From NCBI GenBank assembly GCA_036873135.1, contig JAPTYO010000015.1, forward strand, positions 15,913,683-15,977,682: a stretch of 64,000 bases of DNA, in the 5' to 3' direction. Below, piece by piece: positions 34,686 through 47,564 of the stretch. How positions within the stretch are numbered: position 1 is the stretch's first letter; every line of letters starts with the position of its first letter. A model generated the notes under the pieces. It saw only the letters and a list, made by a program, of their open reading frames with translations, searched no databases and had not been told where the DNA came from. A program made the position numbers and the translations under genes. This DNA comes from Clarkia xantiana subsp. parviflora (Eukaryota; Streptophyta; Magnoliopsida; Myrtales; Onagraceae).

Positions 34686-35285
34686 TGTTAGATTACAGAG
34701 AGTAATCACTACGAAAACTAAATCATGGTACATGCTAGTAATCGAAATTACTCAGCGGAAGATTCGCACATACCTCTACAGTTGTTCGTAGTCCCAAGAT
34801 CTTTGCAGGAGGGAGTTCACGATCCTCCGGTCGGCACCCTTAGGGGTTCTTGTGAAGGAATCCCTACGTGGTATATTCTTCACAACAAAGCCTCTGATCG
34901 ATTCTTGGCAAGGGATAGATCTCCGAAGTGTTTGCTCGAAGGAAAATTGGCACGCCCTTGGTGGATGCTAGGTTCGGCCGATATAGGTGTATTTGGGGGG
35001 AGGGTTTTCTCTCAAATCACCACTTGAAGGGAATTGTGATTAACCCTAATAAAACCCCTAACTCCCCATATATATAGGAGGAGTAAAGTGCACAAAAGTC
35101 CACTTTACCTCCTCCTAAATTTCGGCCGGCCCATGTTTAGTTTAGGGAGGCCCAATTTTGGGCCTCTCATGTAAATTGAGATTTGTGTCTGGCCCAATGT
35201 CCTAAAGTGACATGTACCCAATTAACTTAGGTAACATATACATATAAGGGGCTTCCATTTATGGCGCCCATCACCATATGCTACA
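34686..35285 (-). repeat. 5' LTR of element F
   Basis: TGTTAGATTACAG...ATATGCTACA, 600 bp, collinear with 14643-15242 but with many substitutions, so F is not a recent insertion. Confidence 0.93.
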
Positions 35286-37990
35286 CCGTTCCGGTAATTT
35301 GCGATTAAAATCGTTTTAAAAAGACTGGTCTATTGGATGGAAGACGACGATAATGTGAACTCTTTCACAACCATCTTCCATTGGTTTACTGGTGGTCAGT
35401 TGTTTTAGATGACCGAGGAATCATTATTGTCGGATTCCATCTTAATAGATATTTGATGTATGCAATTCTTTCTCAAAATGTCATTGTCTCCCTGATTTTT
35501 TGCATAATCATCGACGTGTTAGTATGAATTGGTTGAATTAGTGTGATTCGATATTCCTAGCAATATTGATGGTGTGAATCATGATGAATAAAAGGAGTAC
35601 GTGTTGAACTCTCTACTACGATTCCGAAAAGTGGAGAGGACAACTAAGAATGAATAGAGTAGTCTGTATGATTTTGACAATGAGAAACGAATGTAATTTT
35701 GTTTCACCAAGATTAGGAGTAGGTTATTTGATGATCTCAACGTGTATGTGGTGATACATTCAACCTTGTTAAAAGGGGGTTGAAGAAGACTTCAATTGCA
35801 TCCAGGCAATGTTGCAGCTTAGTATCCCTTTGCATCCGCCTCGATGGAAGCAAGGATGCAAAAGCTAAACGTTTCGGTTAAACATAATGGTCTTCTCTCT
35901 TTTCATGGATGTTGGCGTAAAACCCGCATCGGATCTTCAGAATGAAAGGTCAACATGGAAAAGATGTATATGGTTGTTCGATATTGACAGGACTGAATAA
36001 CCTTGAGCCTAATCAAGTACAGTAACCACAACAGTAAAAGGGAATCCTTCTCTGCTCACCATAATGGGTTCGAAAGAAGTCAACCATGATCCGCATATTA
36101 TAAAAAGAACTGGTCCATAAAGATCTTATGCGATAATCCGGTGGGTTAAACCATATTGATTAAGTGCGTCTCAAGTACGCCTCGTAGGTCATGTGTATAA
36201 AGTTGTAAAATGTTTTATACAGACACAGATCATTTGATGTGATTCACTCATGAATTTACTCAGATGTGATGTTCAACATGGCATTAAGTTCTCGACTATC
36301 TATGTGTCAATCATGGATCAAATACGCGAACTTCAGATCAAGAACCCTGCCATTGTCATTTATCGTTCGTTTGAGTTACTAAAATTTTGGTTATTTCGAG
36401 ATTCAGATTTATTGAATAAAGTAGTTTCCGTTCGATTTGAAATGTGATCTACTTGTCAAAAATAATCGACCCAGTTAAACAGGATCGATCTGAAACGATA
36501 TTTCGGCCAGGTAAAAGTGGTCGAATAAAGCGAAACGATTCACGTACTCCATCATCTCAGTCAGGACAACTGAACTGAACATACACATCGATTGCGTAGC
36601 TAGATCGAAAGATTTAGTATTTCTTAATTGTTAGTACTCCATTGAATGAAATAATCAGTAATGATGATCACGTGCGAAACCGATTGGATAAAATTTAATG
36701 AAATTCATAAATGAAACGATTTAACCAAGGGTTAAAACTTCGGTGAAAAGCGCTATGCGCAAGTGGACCTCGATAGACGGAACACATCGTTCAAAATACA
36801 AATTTAATGATGAAGTGTCTAAATGATGATGTGCTAAAGCATTCCTTCAGAAATAACTTCATTTACGTCGGGAAGAAGTATGCTTCATAAGCTACCACGA
36901 CCTTGTAAAAGTATCAGTTGATGCATAGGGTGAAAACCCAAGATGCTCAGTTCAGAGATGGGATGAAATCCCTGAGATAAGTTTTGCAACGAATAAGGAT
37001 TCAGTCGGTTAAACGATTTTCCTTCCAAACGCCTTGAACGATAAGTCAGGCTAGCTATTCAAATCAATTAAAACACACTTCAAGAAGCACAGTTCAAAAA
37101 CATAATGTTTGAGTTACTCTATCAGGTGTTCCCTAAAGGGTGAAAAAGATGACTCACATGTATGTAAACTGTGTTCCAATAAAATCGGTAAGACACGCCG
37201 CCATAAAAGCTAAAAGATGATGATGAGTTAAATCATATCATCATGCGACATTACATTGCGCACTAAACCCGCATTTAGGACAAGAGCATGATAACTACTC
37301 TTAGAAAATGCCTGTTTAAAAGCTTTTGAAAATGGTGTCGTGATCGAACATGTAGAAATTACATCTCTTGAGGGCGAAATATTTGAATCGGCAACTCAAG
37401 TGAATGACATGGTAAATGATAATGGAAACATTTTCATAGTAAATCCAATGGGAGGAATAAACTCTACCACATGAGATCACTGTTGCCGCAAAGACGAATC
37501 AAGTTGAACCTGATTGTCATATTGCTGAACCAGGAAAGCCACAACTGCCTATACTACCCATTGTTTCCGGTGGGAGTGATACCCATTGTTTCCAGTGGGA
37601 GTGATCCGACCAAACTTGGTTCCAGATCCTAGTGATCAAGGAATTCATCTCGAAAGTGAAACCCCGAGACCAAGAGGTTGTCAAAGGAAAGTTGATGGTC
37701 AAGGTTCAAGCACTGCTCTTGTTCCCAAAAGAAACGATGCTCCGATAAGAAGCATTATTCCGAGTGGGAGAATTGTTCCCAATAGAAATGATGCTACGAT
37801 AAGAAGCATTATTCCGAGTGGGAGAAATGACCAGACTCTAGATGGGATTAACCAAGCCTAGACGAATTGGAAATACCTCAAGTGGAGAAATGGAGGAAAA
37901 TAATAAAAGTGAGAGACCGCCTTAAATGAAAGCCATCATAATCTATAGTTGATTTACCTGCTAACGACAGGGGTACAAGGATATGGTGAG
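35286..37990 (+). other. Leader, gag-less spacer and middle of copia element G
   Basis: 35286-35530 is leader shared with F and H. 35530-36600 is the spacer found only in G and H in place of gag. 36600-37990 is the non-coding middle with the linker repeat near 37735-37830. No gene supported. Confidence 0.6.
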
Positions 37991-39410
37991 TCTTGAAAAA
38001 TGCTCACCACTGATGGAAAAGGTCGGGAGGTGCGAAACCCGATTTGATGCGAAAGGATATACCCATTTCACGGAGTTGACTTTGACAAAACAAACTCACT
38101 GAGTGTGCGTAAAACCCACAGATAGGGCCTGTCATGGTCCTGGTCGCAAGTCTCGATCTCGAGCTGCACCAAATGAATGTTAAGACTGCATTCCTCCACG
38201 GAAACCTGGAGGAAGAGATCTACAAGGAGCAACCGGAGGGTTTCATTACTCCTGGTAACGAACGTAAAGTTTGTAAACTCCAAAGGTCCATCTACAGTCT
38301 TAAACAGTCGTCTCGGCAATGGTACCGCATATTCGAAGAGGAAATTGTAGGAAACAGATTTTTGAATCTTCACGAGGATCCGTGCATGTATTATAAGACC
38401 TCCGGGTCTAAGTATATCATCTTAACCTTATACATGGACGACATACTCATTGCCGCAAACGATGTGAGTTTTATGAACAAGTCAAAGTCATGGTTGGCAT
38501 CTGTATTTGAGATGAAAGACATGGGAGAGGCAGCGTACATCTTGGGCATTAAAATTTCTAGAGATCGGGCTACCCGGAAATTGTGTCTGTCTCAAGAAGC
38601 TTATATCAACAAACTGTTGAAATGATTCAGATTACAGGATGCCAAACCCGTGGATACGCTAGTGGTGTTAGGGTGCGCACTGTCAAAACGTGACGGCCCC
38701 AAGAACCTGGCAGAGCGTGAAAATATGAAGGGTGCGGAGTATTTAAGCATGTTCGGTAGTTTGATGTACGCCATGCAATGCACCCGTCCGGATATCTGTT
38801 ACATCGTGGGCCTAGTAGCACGTTTCCAATCAGATCCTGGCTATCAACATTTAAAGGCTGTAAAACGAAGTATTCATTATCTGAAAGGTACTGCCGACTA
38901 CGTATTGTGCTATGAGGGCGGGAAGTTAGAATTGACCGGTTACAGTGACGCTGATCATGGTGGCGATCCGGATGATCGTAAGTCCACCACAGGAGGAGTG
39001 TTTCTTCTTGCTAATGCCGCCATTTCATGGGTGAGCAAGAAGTAGACATGTGTCGCGCTGTCCACGATGGAATCAGAATTCGTAGCCCTCTCCAAAAACG
39101 CACAGGAAGCGGTTTGGCTGAAAAGGCTTCTTACTGCGCTGCTTGATGGTGACGTCGGGAGTAAACCTGTGAATGTGTTCTTCTACAGTCAGGCAGCCAT
39201 TGTGGCAGTAAAGAATCCGAAGTACCAAAGTAGGACCAAACACATTGATGTGAAATATTTTTATGCTAAATCTATGGTAGAAGACAATATAATCACTATG
39301 GAATAGTTTTCCACTGATAGCATGATTGCGGACCCATTAACTAAACCACTACGCAAGGAAATATTCGAAAAGCATGTAAAACTGCTTAGATTGCGTAGGG
39401 TTTAGAAGTG
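37990..39410 (+). pseudogene. copia reverse transcriptase and RNase H (element G)
   Basis: KTAFLHGNLEEEIYKEQPEG, LYMDDILIAANDVSF (YMDD codons 38431-38442), KDMGEAAYILGIKISRD, MYAMQCTRPDICYIVGL and RNase H LTGYSDADHGGDPDDRKSTT, SEFVALSKNAQEAVWLK, RTKHIDVKYFYAKSMVED. Stops: TGA after INKLLK (38623), TAG after WVSKK (39043) and TAG after NIITME (39304). F has CGA-type Arg and CAG-type Gln at the first two, pointing to C-to-T decay. Together with 27501-28520 this defines the family polymerase. Confidence 0.92.
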
Positions 39411-40543
39411 GCATGCATCTATGATAACATTTTGATATTAGAAAGTTACATTTTGTAAGTGAAAGAATTGCAACTGAGTTTATGATCAATCGACGTCAGA
39501 ATGTTTTGATTACATCAAATTTTCGGTCTATAAACTAAGTCGTAGGAGGACGCAATCCTCTGCCAAAACTATGTCGAATGTGGGTCTTACCTCGTCACAC
39601 AGGTACGGTCGTCTTGTGGTGGAGGGAGGCCTCTACCAAGGAAGGCTGGCTAAGAATCAGGGGGGATAAACCTAATTACGCAGAACGATCATCTACTGTC
39701 GAAGTAACTCGACATGATCTTCGTTTTGCAGACCGCCGTGATGAATTTGTTCGTCGTTAAACCACATTCTGGGCCAGTTGAGAATCTGAGATAGCATGAT
39801 TTGACATATCCCATTCCTTTGAACTTAAACATTCAGGTATGCTATCGACGCGTGCTTCATACTACGCGTGCCACATCCGACCACAGGGTCACAACTCGGT
39901 TGTGCTAGGAAAGAATCCTCGTGATTCTGGCCGGCGCAAACTTCTTCACCTCGAGCGTGTGATTGATCCCGGGAGCCTTATGAAGAGGCACCCAAAGTAT
40001 CCTCACGGACTCATAACTCATATCTAAGGTCAGGCTAAATGTTCGCTTCCCGGCGTACGAGCGTAGTGCTGAACAAAAAGGCCCAGTGACCACGTCTTTG
40101 GAAACCGGTTGGGTTTGACTAATAAGGGTATGAGTGATGGGGATGGTCAAGTTCACCTGTAATTCACCGACTCTTGTATTCACTAGGTGGCCACCAACTG
40201 GATATTAATTGAAGGTTGTGAATACATGTACGGATGCCTTGGAGAAGTGTTCCTATGAGGAAACTAGGCAAAAGGAGAATTATCAGTTGACCTAGGATAC
40301 AACGCGACACTATATAAATGTTGTTTATAATAGGTTGATTGGAGAAAAGGGAATCAACGTTCCGCGGGCGCTACAACACTCCTAACAGATGAGTAGCACG
40401 ATGTCCATCATGTCCGCCGGTCGCATGGCAAACTTCGTATGAACTATTCGGAAGAAAATGCCTAGATCAAAGGAGTGAAATGTTGATGCAGATTTGGACG
40501 ACAATACATTAACATGCACCCTCCCATTCCGGCGAGTGGGAAC
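39411..40543 (+). other. 3' non-coding region of element G
   Basis: Aligns with 15243-16328 of F. Ends with the purine-rich GGCGAGTGGGAAC before the LTR. Confidence 0.65.
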
Positions 40544-41149
40544 TGTAAGCATATGGTGATGGGCGCCGTAAATGGAAGTCCATTATATGTATATGTTACC
40601 TAAGTTAATTGGATACATGTCACTTTAGGACATTGGGCCAGACCCAAATCCCAATTGACATGAGAGGCCCAAAATTGTGCCTCCCTATACTATACATGGC
40701 CGACCAAATTATAGGTGGGGGTAAAGTGGACTTTTGTCCACTTTACTCCTCCTATATTTATGAGGAGTTAGGGGTTTTATTAGGGTTAAAAAATCACAAT
40801 TCCCTTTAAGTGGTGTTTTGAGAGAAAATCCTTTCCCCCAAGAACACCATTTTCGGCCGAACCTAGTATCCACCAAGGGTGTGCCAATTTGCCTTCGAGC
40901 AAACACTCCGGAGATCTATCCCTTGCCAATAATCGATCAGAGGCTTTGCTGTGAAGAATATACCACGTAGGGCTTCCTTCACAAGAACCCCTACGGGTGC
41001 CGACCGGAGGATCGTGAACTACCTCCTGCAAAATTCTTGGGACTACGGACTACTGTTGAGGTATGTGCAAATCTTCCGCTGCGTAATTTCGATTACTAGC
41101 ATGTATCATGTTTATTGTATCCGTAGTGATTACTCTCCGTAATCTAACA
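40544..41149 (+). repeat. 3' LTR of element G
   Basis: TGTAAGCATATGGTGATGG...GTAATCTAACA, 606 bp, same family as the F LTRs. TATA-like CCTATATTTATGAGG at 40751-40765. The right flank ACATTATAGG continues the S1 segment (compare 57547). Confidence 0.92.
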
Positions 41150-41551
41150 ACATTATAGGTATGTGTACCTTCTTCCGCTGCGTATTAGTTACCATGTACG
41201 TATCTAGGGTTTTATTTATCAGTTTTTATTTTGATAGTTTCTTAGGGGTGTAATTTAATCGTATTATCTATGTTTTAACTAATATGAAGTCATATATACT
41301 TAAACGTTAAAATAGGAATATATGTGAATTGAGTACCGTAAGGGCGTAGTTAAAAATTATGTTTTTAATTCGTAACAGAACCCCCGAACTCGAATTTTTT
41401 ATCGTAGACCAATTTAATATCTAAGTGTTTAATTCGTTATTCACTTAGGTAATTTAGGATTCTAGTTAGCCTTAATTAACTAGTGGCGACACTTTTCAAA
41501 CTAAACGTTTTCAAAAACGTAATTCGCCGTATGTTAGATTTAGGTCTGACA
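41150..41551 (+). repeat. 3' part of an E-type LTR (in S1)
   Basis: Contains GTGAATTGAGTACCG, GTAATTTAGGATTCTAG and CCTTAATTAACTAGTGGCGA as in the 3' ends of the E LTRs, ending GGTCTGACA. Same as 57549-58494 in S2. Confidence 0.7.
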
Positions 41552-42796
41552 TATTCCAACATGCACTAGGATATATAGCAAAAAACCAGACAGATAACAC
41601 CATTTATCTTAGCTCCCATGCTACATTTCCAATACTCAGGTTGATTATAGATGAAATGGTATATTTTTCTACATAAAAACATTAGTAGGGGCTGCAATTT
41701 TAATAGACAAGTTTAATCCAACCGACTTATAACAGGGGATTAGATTGTTGCAGATGACTTTAACTGGATTTGGAGCATCCACAACATATTAATCTTCTTC
41801 AGACAGATTCCTTATAGCTGACATAAGCCATAACTCGATTTTCAAGTTCGCCTGCTCTCATCTTTGGCATTTTATCAAATCTCTGTTTTTTATGTAGGTA
41901 TTTTTATAATATTTCGATTGTTAAGATTAGTTGAGTAGAAATTCACATCGCTCATAGACTTGGAAAAATATCAATTTTATTGTTTCAAATATTTAGAAGT
42001 TGGTTTGTCCCAATATTTCGTCTAATTTTTTATTTTTATTTATGATTAACATGTTTTTTGGTCCATGATGTTTGTTTTTGCGTAGTTTTGGTCTCATATT
42101 TGCATATTTTTTTAGTTTTGGTCTTTCATTTACATTCCGTCCATTTTTTCCGTTAAGTAACATGTGCAAGTCACGTGATCCATCCTAAACTTTTAATTTT
42201 GTTCAATTTATTCCCTCTAATACTTCCCTAATTTTTTTTATTCAATTTAGTCCCAAAGTTACAAAATTCACCATAAATTGGATAATTAGGTCCAATTAGG
42301 GTCAAATTGGACTAGGTCCAGTTGACCTAATCCTGGGCTATCCCAGGGTGTAGACCAAGCCTTGGGCTTGGCCAGGGCTAGGTCAATTGGACATAATTGT
42401 CATATTTGGGATGAATTATTAAACTTTGGGACTAAATTGAACCAAAAAAGGTTAGGAAAGTATTAGAGGACTAAATTGAACAAAATTAAAAGTTTAGGGT
42501 GGACACGTGACTTGCGCATTGTAAACACCTAATTTTGGTCCGCGCGTAGCACATTCAAAATGTCATATGTGACGCGTCAAAAGAGGAAGTATTTAAATAT
42601 GGAAGGTCGCGAAGTTTCTAAAGATATGACTGACTTAAAATAAGATATTGTATATGCATTATTTATTGTAAAATATTTAGAAAATATATTATGTGTATTT
42701 ATGGTGAAATACATAAATATATATGTATATTTTTGGAATATTAAATGCATATATTTTTAAGATTTTATTTTCCTAGTTTAGGGGTCCTAGTTTAGC

Positions 42797-42804
42797 TATA
42801 AATA
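42797..42804 (+). promoter_or_regulatory. TATA box of element E LTR
   Basis: TATAAATA in AGCTATAAATAAGG; repeated in the 3' LTR at 50006-50013. It lies about 120 bp upstream of the GC-rich region. Confidence 0.7.
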
Positions 42805-43329
42805 AGGTCTTTTTACATGTAAAAAAAGGACACCAGAAAATAATAATACACCCGTTCTCGAAAATCGTACTATTTTGTCTGCTAGTGAAAAGTTCTTTTT
42901 TTTTAATGGACGTCCTTCTTCCCTGCTGTAATTCCCCCGCCGGTGTTGCCATACCACCGGAGATCGTCCACCGACCGGAGCCAGTGACCTCCGCACATCG
43001 ACCCTTCCTCGTCGTCGTTTCTGCTGCCAGTCCACCGCCATCTGTCCGCCGCTCAGATCCAATCAGACCCCCGCTGCTGCTCGCCGGCGTCTTCCTCGTG
43101 CGTCGCCCAGCTCGTCTGCCTTGCTTTCAGTTCCGGCCACCGTGTCCTGCCATCCCCGTCCGCTCTTCCCTTCTCGAGCACGGCCGGAGCGTCGCCGTCC
43201 ACCGTCCCGCGCCGTTTGTCGCTGCTGTCACTACTCCCCCAGCCTCGCAGCGTTGCCAACCAGCCCTCCCGCCGGTGGCCGGACCACCGCCCTCCGCCCG
43301 GTCGTCCATCTCCGGTCCGGCCACAGTAA

Positions 43330-43334
<5 letters not shown>

Positions 43335-43412
<78 letters not shown>
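43335..43412 (+). repeat. CT microsatellite in E 5' LTR
   Basis: Nearly pure CT run, one CC interruption. The 3' LTR has a similar run without interruption at 50544-50617. Multiple long open frames on both strands across it are artefacts. Confidence 0.95.
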
Positions 43413-43414
<2 letters not shown>

Positions 43415-43876
43415 TCTTCCCTTCGTTGTAGTCCTCCCCAGCCTTCGGCGACCTCCGGCAGCAATCTCCGACCATCCACCACGACTAACCACCGCGCCAG
43501 AATCGTCCCTGCGCCTCGCCACGACACACTCCGCCACTGACTGGTCTCCTCCGCTCTGAGCAGCCCATCCACTTCCGCCGGAAGCTCACACATCCAACCT
43601 TATGCGACCACCAGCGCTCAGCCGTCCGGTCGCTGAATCGAATTCCGCCATCGACCAAATACCCGGACGCCGCCGCCCCTGCTGTCACCGGAGTGGCCAA
43701 CGGTAGCCAGTCCACCATTCCCCGATCAGATCTCCACGCAGCCTGGTTCTGCAGCCGTCTCGCTGCGCCACCGTGCCGAGCCACCGGTCCAGTCGTGACC
43801 CACCGACATCCCTGCCTGGAACTTGCCGGAGTTCTGGCTGCCAGACCTTGCTGCTGCTTCATCCCGTCCGGCACAG

Positions 43877-43882
43877 GTAAGT
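43877..43882 (+). promoter_or_regulatory. Candidate splice donor in E LTR
   Basis: GGCACAG/GTAAGT at the end of the GC-rich region, followed at once by AT-rich intron-like DNA. The identical site is in the 3' LTR at 51086-51091. Confidence 0.5.
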
Positions 43883-44435
43883 TGTCGTCTCCCCTCCTCT
43901 TTTCTGTTTTTGTTTTTTTTATATATATATTTTTTATATTTATCTTATTATTTTATTATATTTCCTGTTATTATTATTATGTTTATTATATTATTAAATA
44001 TATTTGATTGAATAGTTTAAATGTATTAGATTAATTTTAGATTAGTAGATGTGTAATTACCCAAAATCATGTATGCGTGTTAAGTTGTGTTCTGATTTAA
44101 GCATGTTGGTAATTTTATTTTATTTTTAGATTTCATCTTAGGAGTTATAGATCATAATTAGTTTTGTAGACTTAAGATTACTTAATTAAAGATAAAGTTG
44201 GCAAATAAGTGAATTGAGTACCGAAAGGGCGTAATTAAAAAATGTTTTTTATTCGTAATGTAACCCCCGAACTCGAATTTCTGATCGTAGATCGATTTTA
44301 TACCCATGTGTTTAATTTGTTATTCGCTTAGGTAATTTAGGATTCTAGTTAGCCTTAATTAACTAGTGGCGATTCTGTTCAAAATTTGTGTTTTCAAAAC
44401 GTATATTCGCCATAGGTCAGATTTTAGGTCCGACA

Positions 44436-44456
44436 ATTTGGCGACTCTGCTGGGGA
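44436..44456 (+). other. Primer binding site of element E
   Basis: ATTTGGCGACTCTGCTGGGG directly after the LTR. It starts with TGGCGA, compatible with a plant tRNA-Arg 3' end; the exact tRNA is not determined. Confidence 0.65.
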
Positions 44457-44880
44457 AGAAAGATGGTTCGAGCTCAGTATGTTCACTTTTTGCTATGTTT
44501 GAGTTTTGTAACTTTATTTTTATTTTATTTTGACTTTACATCTAACTTGGTTGTTTTCTGTAATTTCAGGTGTGGAGTTATTTTATTTTTTGGTATCTGA
44601 CTCTTTGTTGTATATGTATTATTTGAATTCACACACTCACTTTAGTGTAATCACCAAAAACGCCTAAAACTCAGGGCGACTAGGAACCCCCGGAGGTTTA
44701 GTACGGTACGACCGGAGCGGCTGGGCCGCCGGTACGGCTCGGAAAAACTCTATTCGCTTGTGAAGGTCTTATGATCCCTATGATGGGGTGAGGAAACCAC
44801 CTTGCCGGGAACCTATCAGTGGAACCTACCTTGTAGAGCAAAACCACACATTTTTTTTTACCCCCCTAACATGTCGTGTT
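44457..44880 (+). other. Leader of element E
   Basis: Non-coding; contains a GC-rich block (44680-44830) with CTAGGAACCCCCGGAGG. No open frame of note. Confidence 0.5.
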
Positions 44881-45960
44881 ATATATGTTTTTTGTTGTAA
44901 ATGTTATCATACGACTGTTTGTATAGCTTTTATTTCTCATGCATTCATCTCATTGCATTTAAAAAAAAAAAAAAAAAACTTTTTCAGCTAAGTAGTTAGT
45001 CATTTAGTTGTAGAATTTTTATTTTCAAACATGCATTTCGTATGCATAGTTTTTTTTAAAAAAAACTCTTTCCTGAATTTATAATTTCAACATTGTGTTT
45101 CATACGCATTATTTTTTAAAAAAAACCTCTTCAGGTAAGTTGTAATTTTTTAGTGCATCATACATGCGTTGCTAAAAAAAACATTTTTGGAAATTTTAAT
45201 TCCCCTTTAGCTATTAGAGCTTCTAATTTCAAACGTGCATTCCATATGCATCATTTCAAAAACTTTTTACCCGAATTGTTTTATTTTAAATAATGCATCC
45301 AGTATGCATTAATTTTTTTAAAAGAAAATTAGATAAATCGTAAGCTCTCTTAGTTTTAGGGCTCTTTGTTTAAAAAAAACATTTTTTTTACCTGTTTTTT
45401 TTTTTTTTTTAAAGATGTGCATCTCATATACGTTATTTACGGAAAAAACCTTTCAGGTAAATTGTAATTTTTCTTAGTTGTAGAACTTTTATTTTTTTTA
45501 AGTTTCCATATTGTATTTATTTTTGTGCATCTCATATGCATTTAAAAAAAAAAAAAAAAAAGTTTTTCACTTGTTTTTTTCAATTTTGAGTAACTAGGAT
45601 GCATTGATTTTTTTTTTCTTCCCTCATAAAAAAACAAAAAACAAAAAATTCAAGTAGCTTGTAAGTTTTCTCAACTGTACAACTTTCACCTCATGTACAT
45701 CTTATAGGCATTGTTTTAGGAAAATGTTTTTAGATAGATTGTAAATCTTCTCTTTGTTGTTGAGCTTTTAATTCCAAACATGCATCGCATTTGCGTTGTT
45801 TTTTTTAAAAAAAAACTTTACCTGGATTTTTCATTTTGTACATACATTCCATATGTATCATTCAGGTAAACTGGTTGTAAGTTGTAAGTTTCTTTATAGT
45901 AGAACTTTAACTTTCGAGCATGCATGAGCATTAAAAAAAAAACTCAAAGTGTCATTCATT
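44880..45960. repeat. Degenerate array of about 100-bp units in E
   Basis: Around nine to ten units with a GCATYTCATATGCATT-like palindromic core, an A or T homopolymer of 8-18 bases and CAGGTAAATTGTAA. Units are strongly diverged. Confidence 0.7.
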
Positions 45961-47560
45961 TTTTATCCGAGGTATATTACACTTTTTCGACAAGATCTTC
46001 ATTTCAACCTTAGCGTTTTAAAAAAAGAGATTTGATTCTATTTTTTGAGAAAATAGTTTAACTTTGCAGTTGAGTGCGACTATTCGAGTTTAAACAAAGG
46101 ACAATAAAATCTTTTTGAGAAACCTTGTTTTGAGCATCTGCCCTGCGTTCGAGCCAGATAGTGCACTCGGAAAACTCAGTAAACTCCATGATGGTGCTAA
46201 ACACCTTAGATAATAAATTTTAATTCTTTCTAAAATGTAATCAAAATTATGAAATGAATGACATTAGAGCTTTAAAAAAAAAAAAATCATGCATGATTTC
46301 TCATATTCTCTACACTGATTTTTCATTCACTCTTTTCAGGTACCATTGGTTAAGGTATCATGTACATTTAAGTTCTGTCGACCAAATGAGGCAGCCAAAA
46401 AACATGCAGTCATCCAGTTGCACGAAGAACAAATTGCACACTCGGGATATCCAACGCTCAGGTACGATGAATTGTACTTGATTTTTTCCTTGAGATTTGA
46501 GTGTCCCTACTCTTTTTGCAGATAAGACAACCATTTCGACCGAGGTCGCAACCACGTGAAATGTGACTGCTCCAAAGAACTTACATGTCAAAATTCCACC
46601 TACCATATGTGGAATTCACACGCGTCCCCGAACCAAGCTGTACACCTGTTTTACGGTGAGGTCTAAACCGGTCGGTGGTAACCAAGGGGCATCTCCTATT
46701 GAGTTCGGTCAAGCCGGAGATGGGAAAATATCAAGAGATCATCGAGAGTCTCGTGAAGATTCAATGTGCTGATCAATGAACATTTTAGATGTCAAGCAAA
46801 GAAAACATTATTGTTGGTGCCTTCCATCTGAGGTCCAGGGGCATTTACTTTCCGGCAGGTGTTCATATGCAAGTTGTGATTTCTAGATGGAGCAGGAAAA
46901 TCAGGACATGCAGCAGGTCCAATCGCATAGCGAGCACATTTCCCACTAGAAAAATCCAACACCAAGGTAAGAAAAGCTGTGATCATTTTTATCCCCGAAA
47001 TTTGAGTTTTTCCTTAATCATTGTGCAGTTTGGATAATCATCCAAATCAAAGCCCCTAAAGAGCACATCTCGTGCACGACCCTTTGCTCGCCAACCATTC
47101 TTGTGTCGGCTGCCGAATTTATCTCGCACAATATATGTGCCCCAATGCGGACTACTGTGTCAAACTCAACACCATCCATGTGTGTTCATCAACCAGACCA
47201 TTCATCCAGCATGTGACGAGCTTAACTCGATTGGTGCCAGCCATGGGGCATCCCCAGCTAAGATTGAGCAATGGCCAGGGCACTTGAGAAGCCAATTTCC
47301 TTGACCAAGTCCAACAAAGAATACATTATTGTCAAGATTGCAGCCAATTTCCTTGACCAATTCCAACAAAGAATAAATCATTGCCTATGTCATCCATTGT
47401 CGTAGGGTTAATCCAGATCGTCGACACGACCAATATATTTTGACTCAATCACCTGAGTCATTTTCGAGAAGATGTTTTGAATTAAAAAATTTCAATTTGC
47501 CACTAGGGGCATGTATATAATTATTGTTGATTATTTTCTTTTTCAAAAAAAAAAGCAAAA
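45961..47560 (+). other. Interior of element E without recognised features
   Basis: Mixed-composition sequence with short open frames only (46254-46481, 46789-47037, 47072-47304). None shows Gag, protease or polymerase motifs. TTTCAGGTA and TGCAG motifs recur, so spliced exons cannot be excluded. Confidence 0.4.
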
Positions 47561-47564
47561 AAAA

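Larger units (their letters stand above)
14643..35285 (-). mobile_element. Element F: Ty1/copia retrotransposon containing element C
   Basis: LTRs of 600 bp at both ends (14643-15242 and 34686-35285), a Met-tRNA-type primer site, a PPT-like tract, gag at the right and RT/RNase H split by element C. The flanking 5-mers are ACGTT (14638-14642) and CCGTT (35286-35290); the related uninterrupted sequence near 14450 and in F itself shows CCGTT-like sequence, so one base of the left duplication has mutated. No integrase or protease frame is recognisable between gag and RT. Confidence 0.9.
14151..41149 (+). mobile_element. Element G: decayed Ty1/copia retrotransposon, host of F
   Basis: On the plus strand it runs from a truncated leader (14151-14642), interrupted by F, through a gag-less spacer (35530-36600), a non-coding middle (36600-38000), reverse transcriptase/RNase H (38000-39400), a 3' non-coding part and a 3' LTR (40544-41149). 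Its 5' LTR and the first part of the leader are missing. Instead it abuts element H in opposite orientation at an AT microsatellite near 14125-14150. Confidence 0.8.
42520..44435 (+). repeat. 5' LTR of element E
   Basis: TGTAAACACCTAATTTTGG...TTTAGGTCCGACA, 1916 bp. Parts in order: AT-rich U3, TATA box, GC-rich transcribed region (42920-43870), CT microsatellite, splice-donor-like site and AT-rich tail. Confidence 0.95.

Noticed and set aside
37586..37861. 91-codon frame with repeated PIRSIIPSGR-like motif as a separate gene
   Set aside because: It is the linker of the copia polyprotein region with the short direct repeat; the corresponding frames in F and H are broken.
42885..43874. Several long open frames on both strands in the E 5' LTR (Pro/Ser/Leu- and Arg/Glu-rich), and the same at 50084-51231
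   Set aside because: They run through a CT microsatellite in every frame and GC-rich DNA with few stops. The frames are not preserved between the two LTRs.
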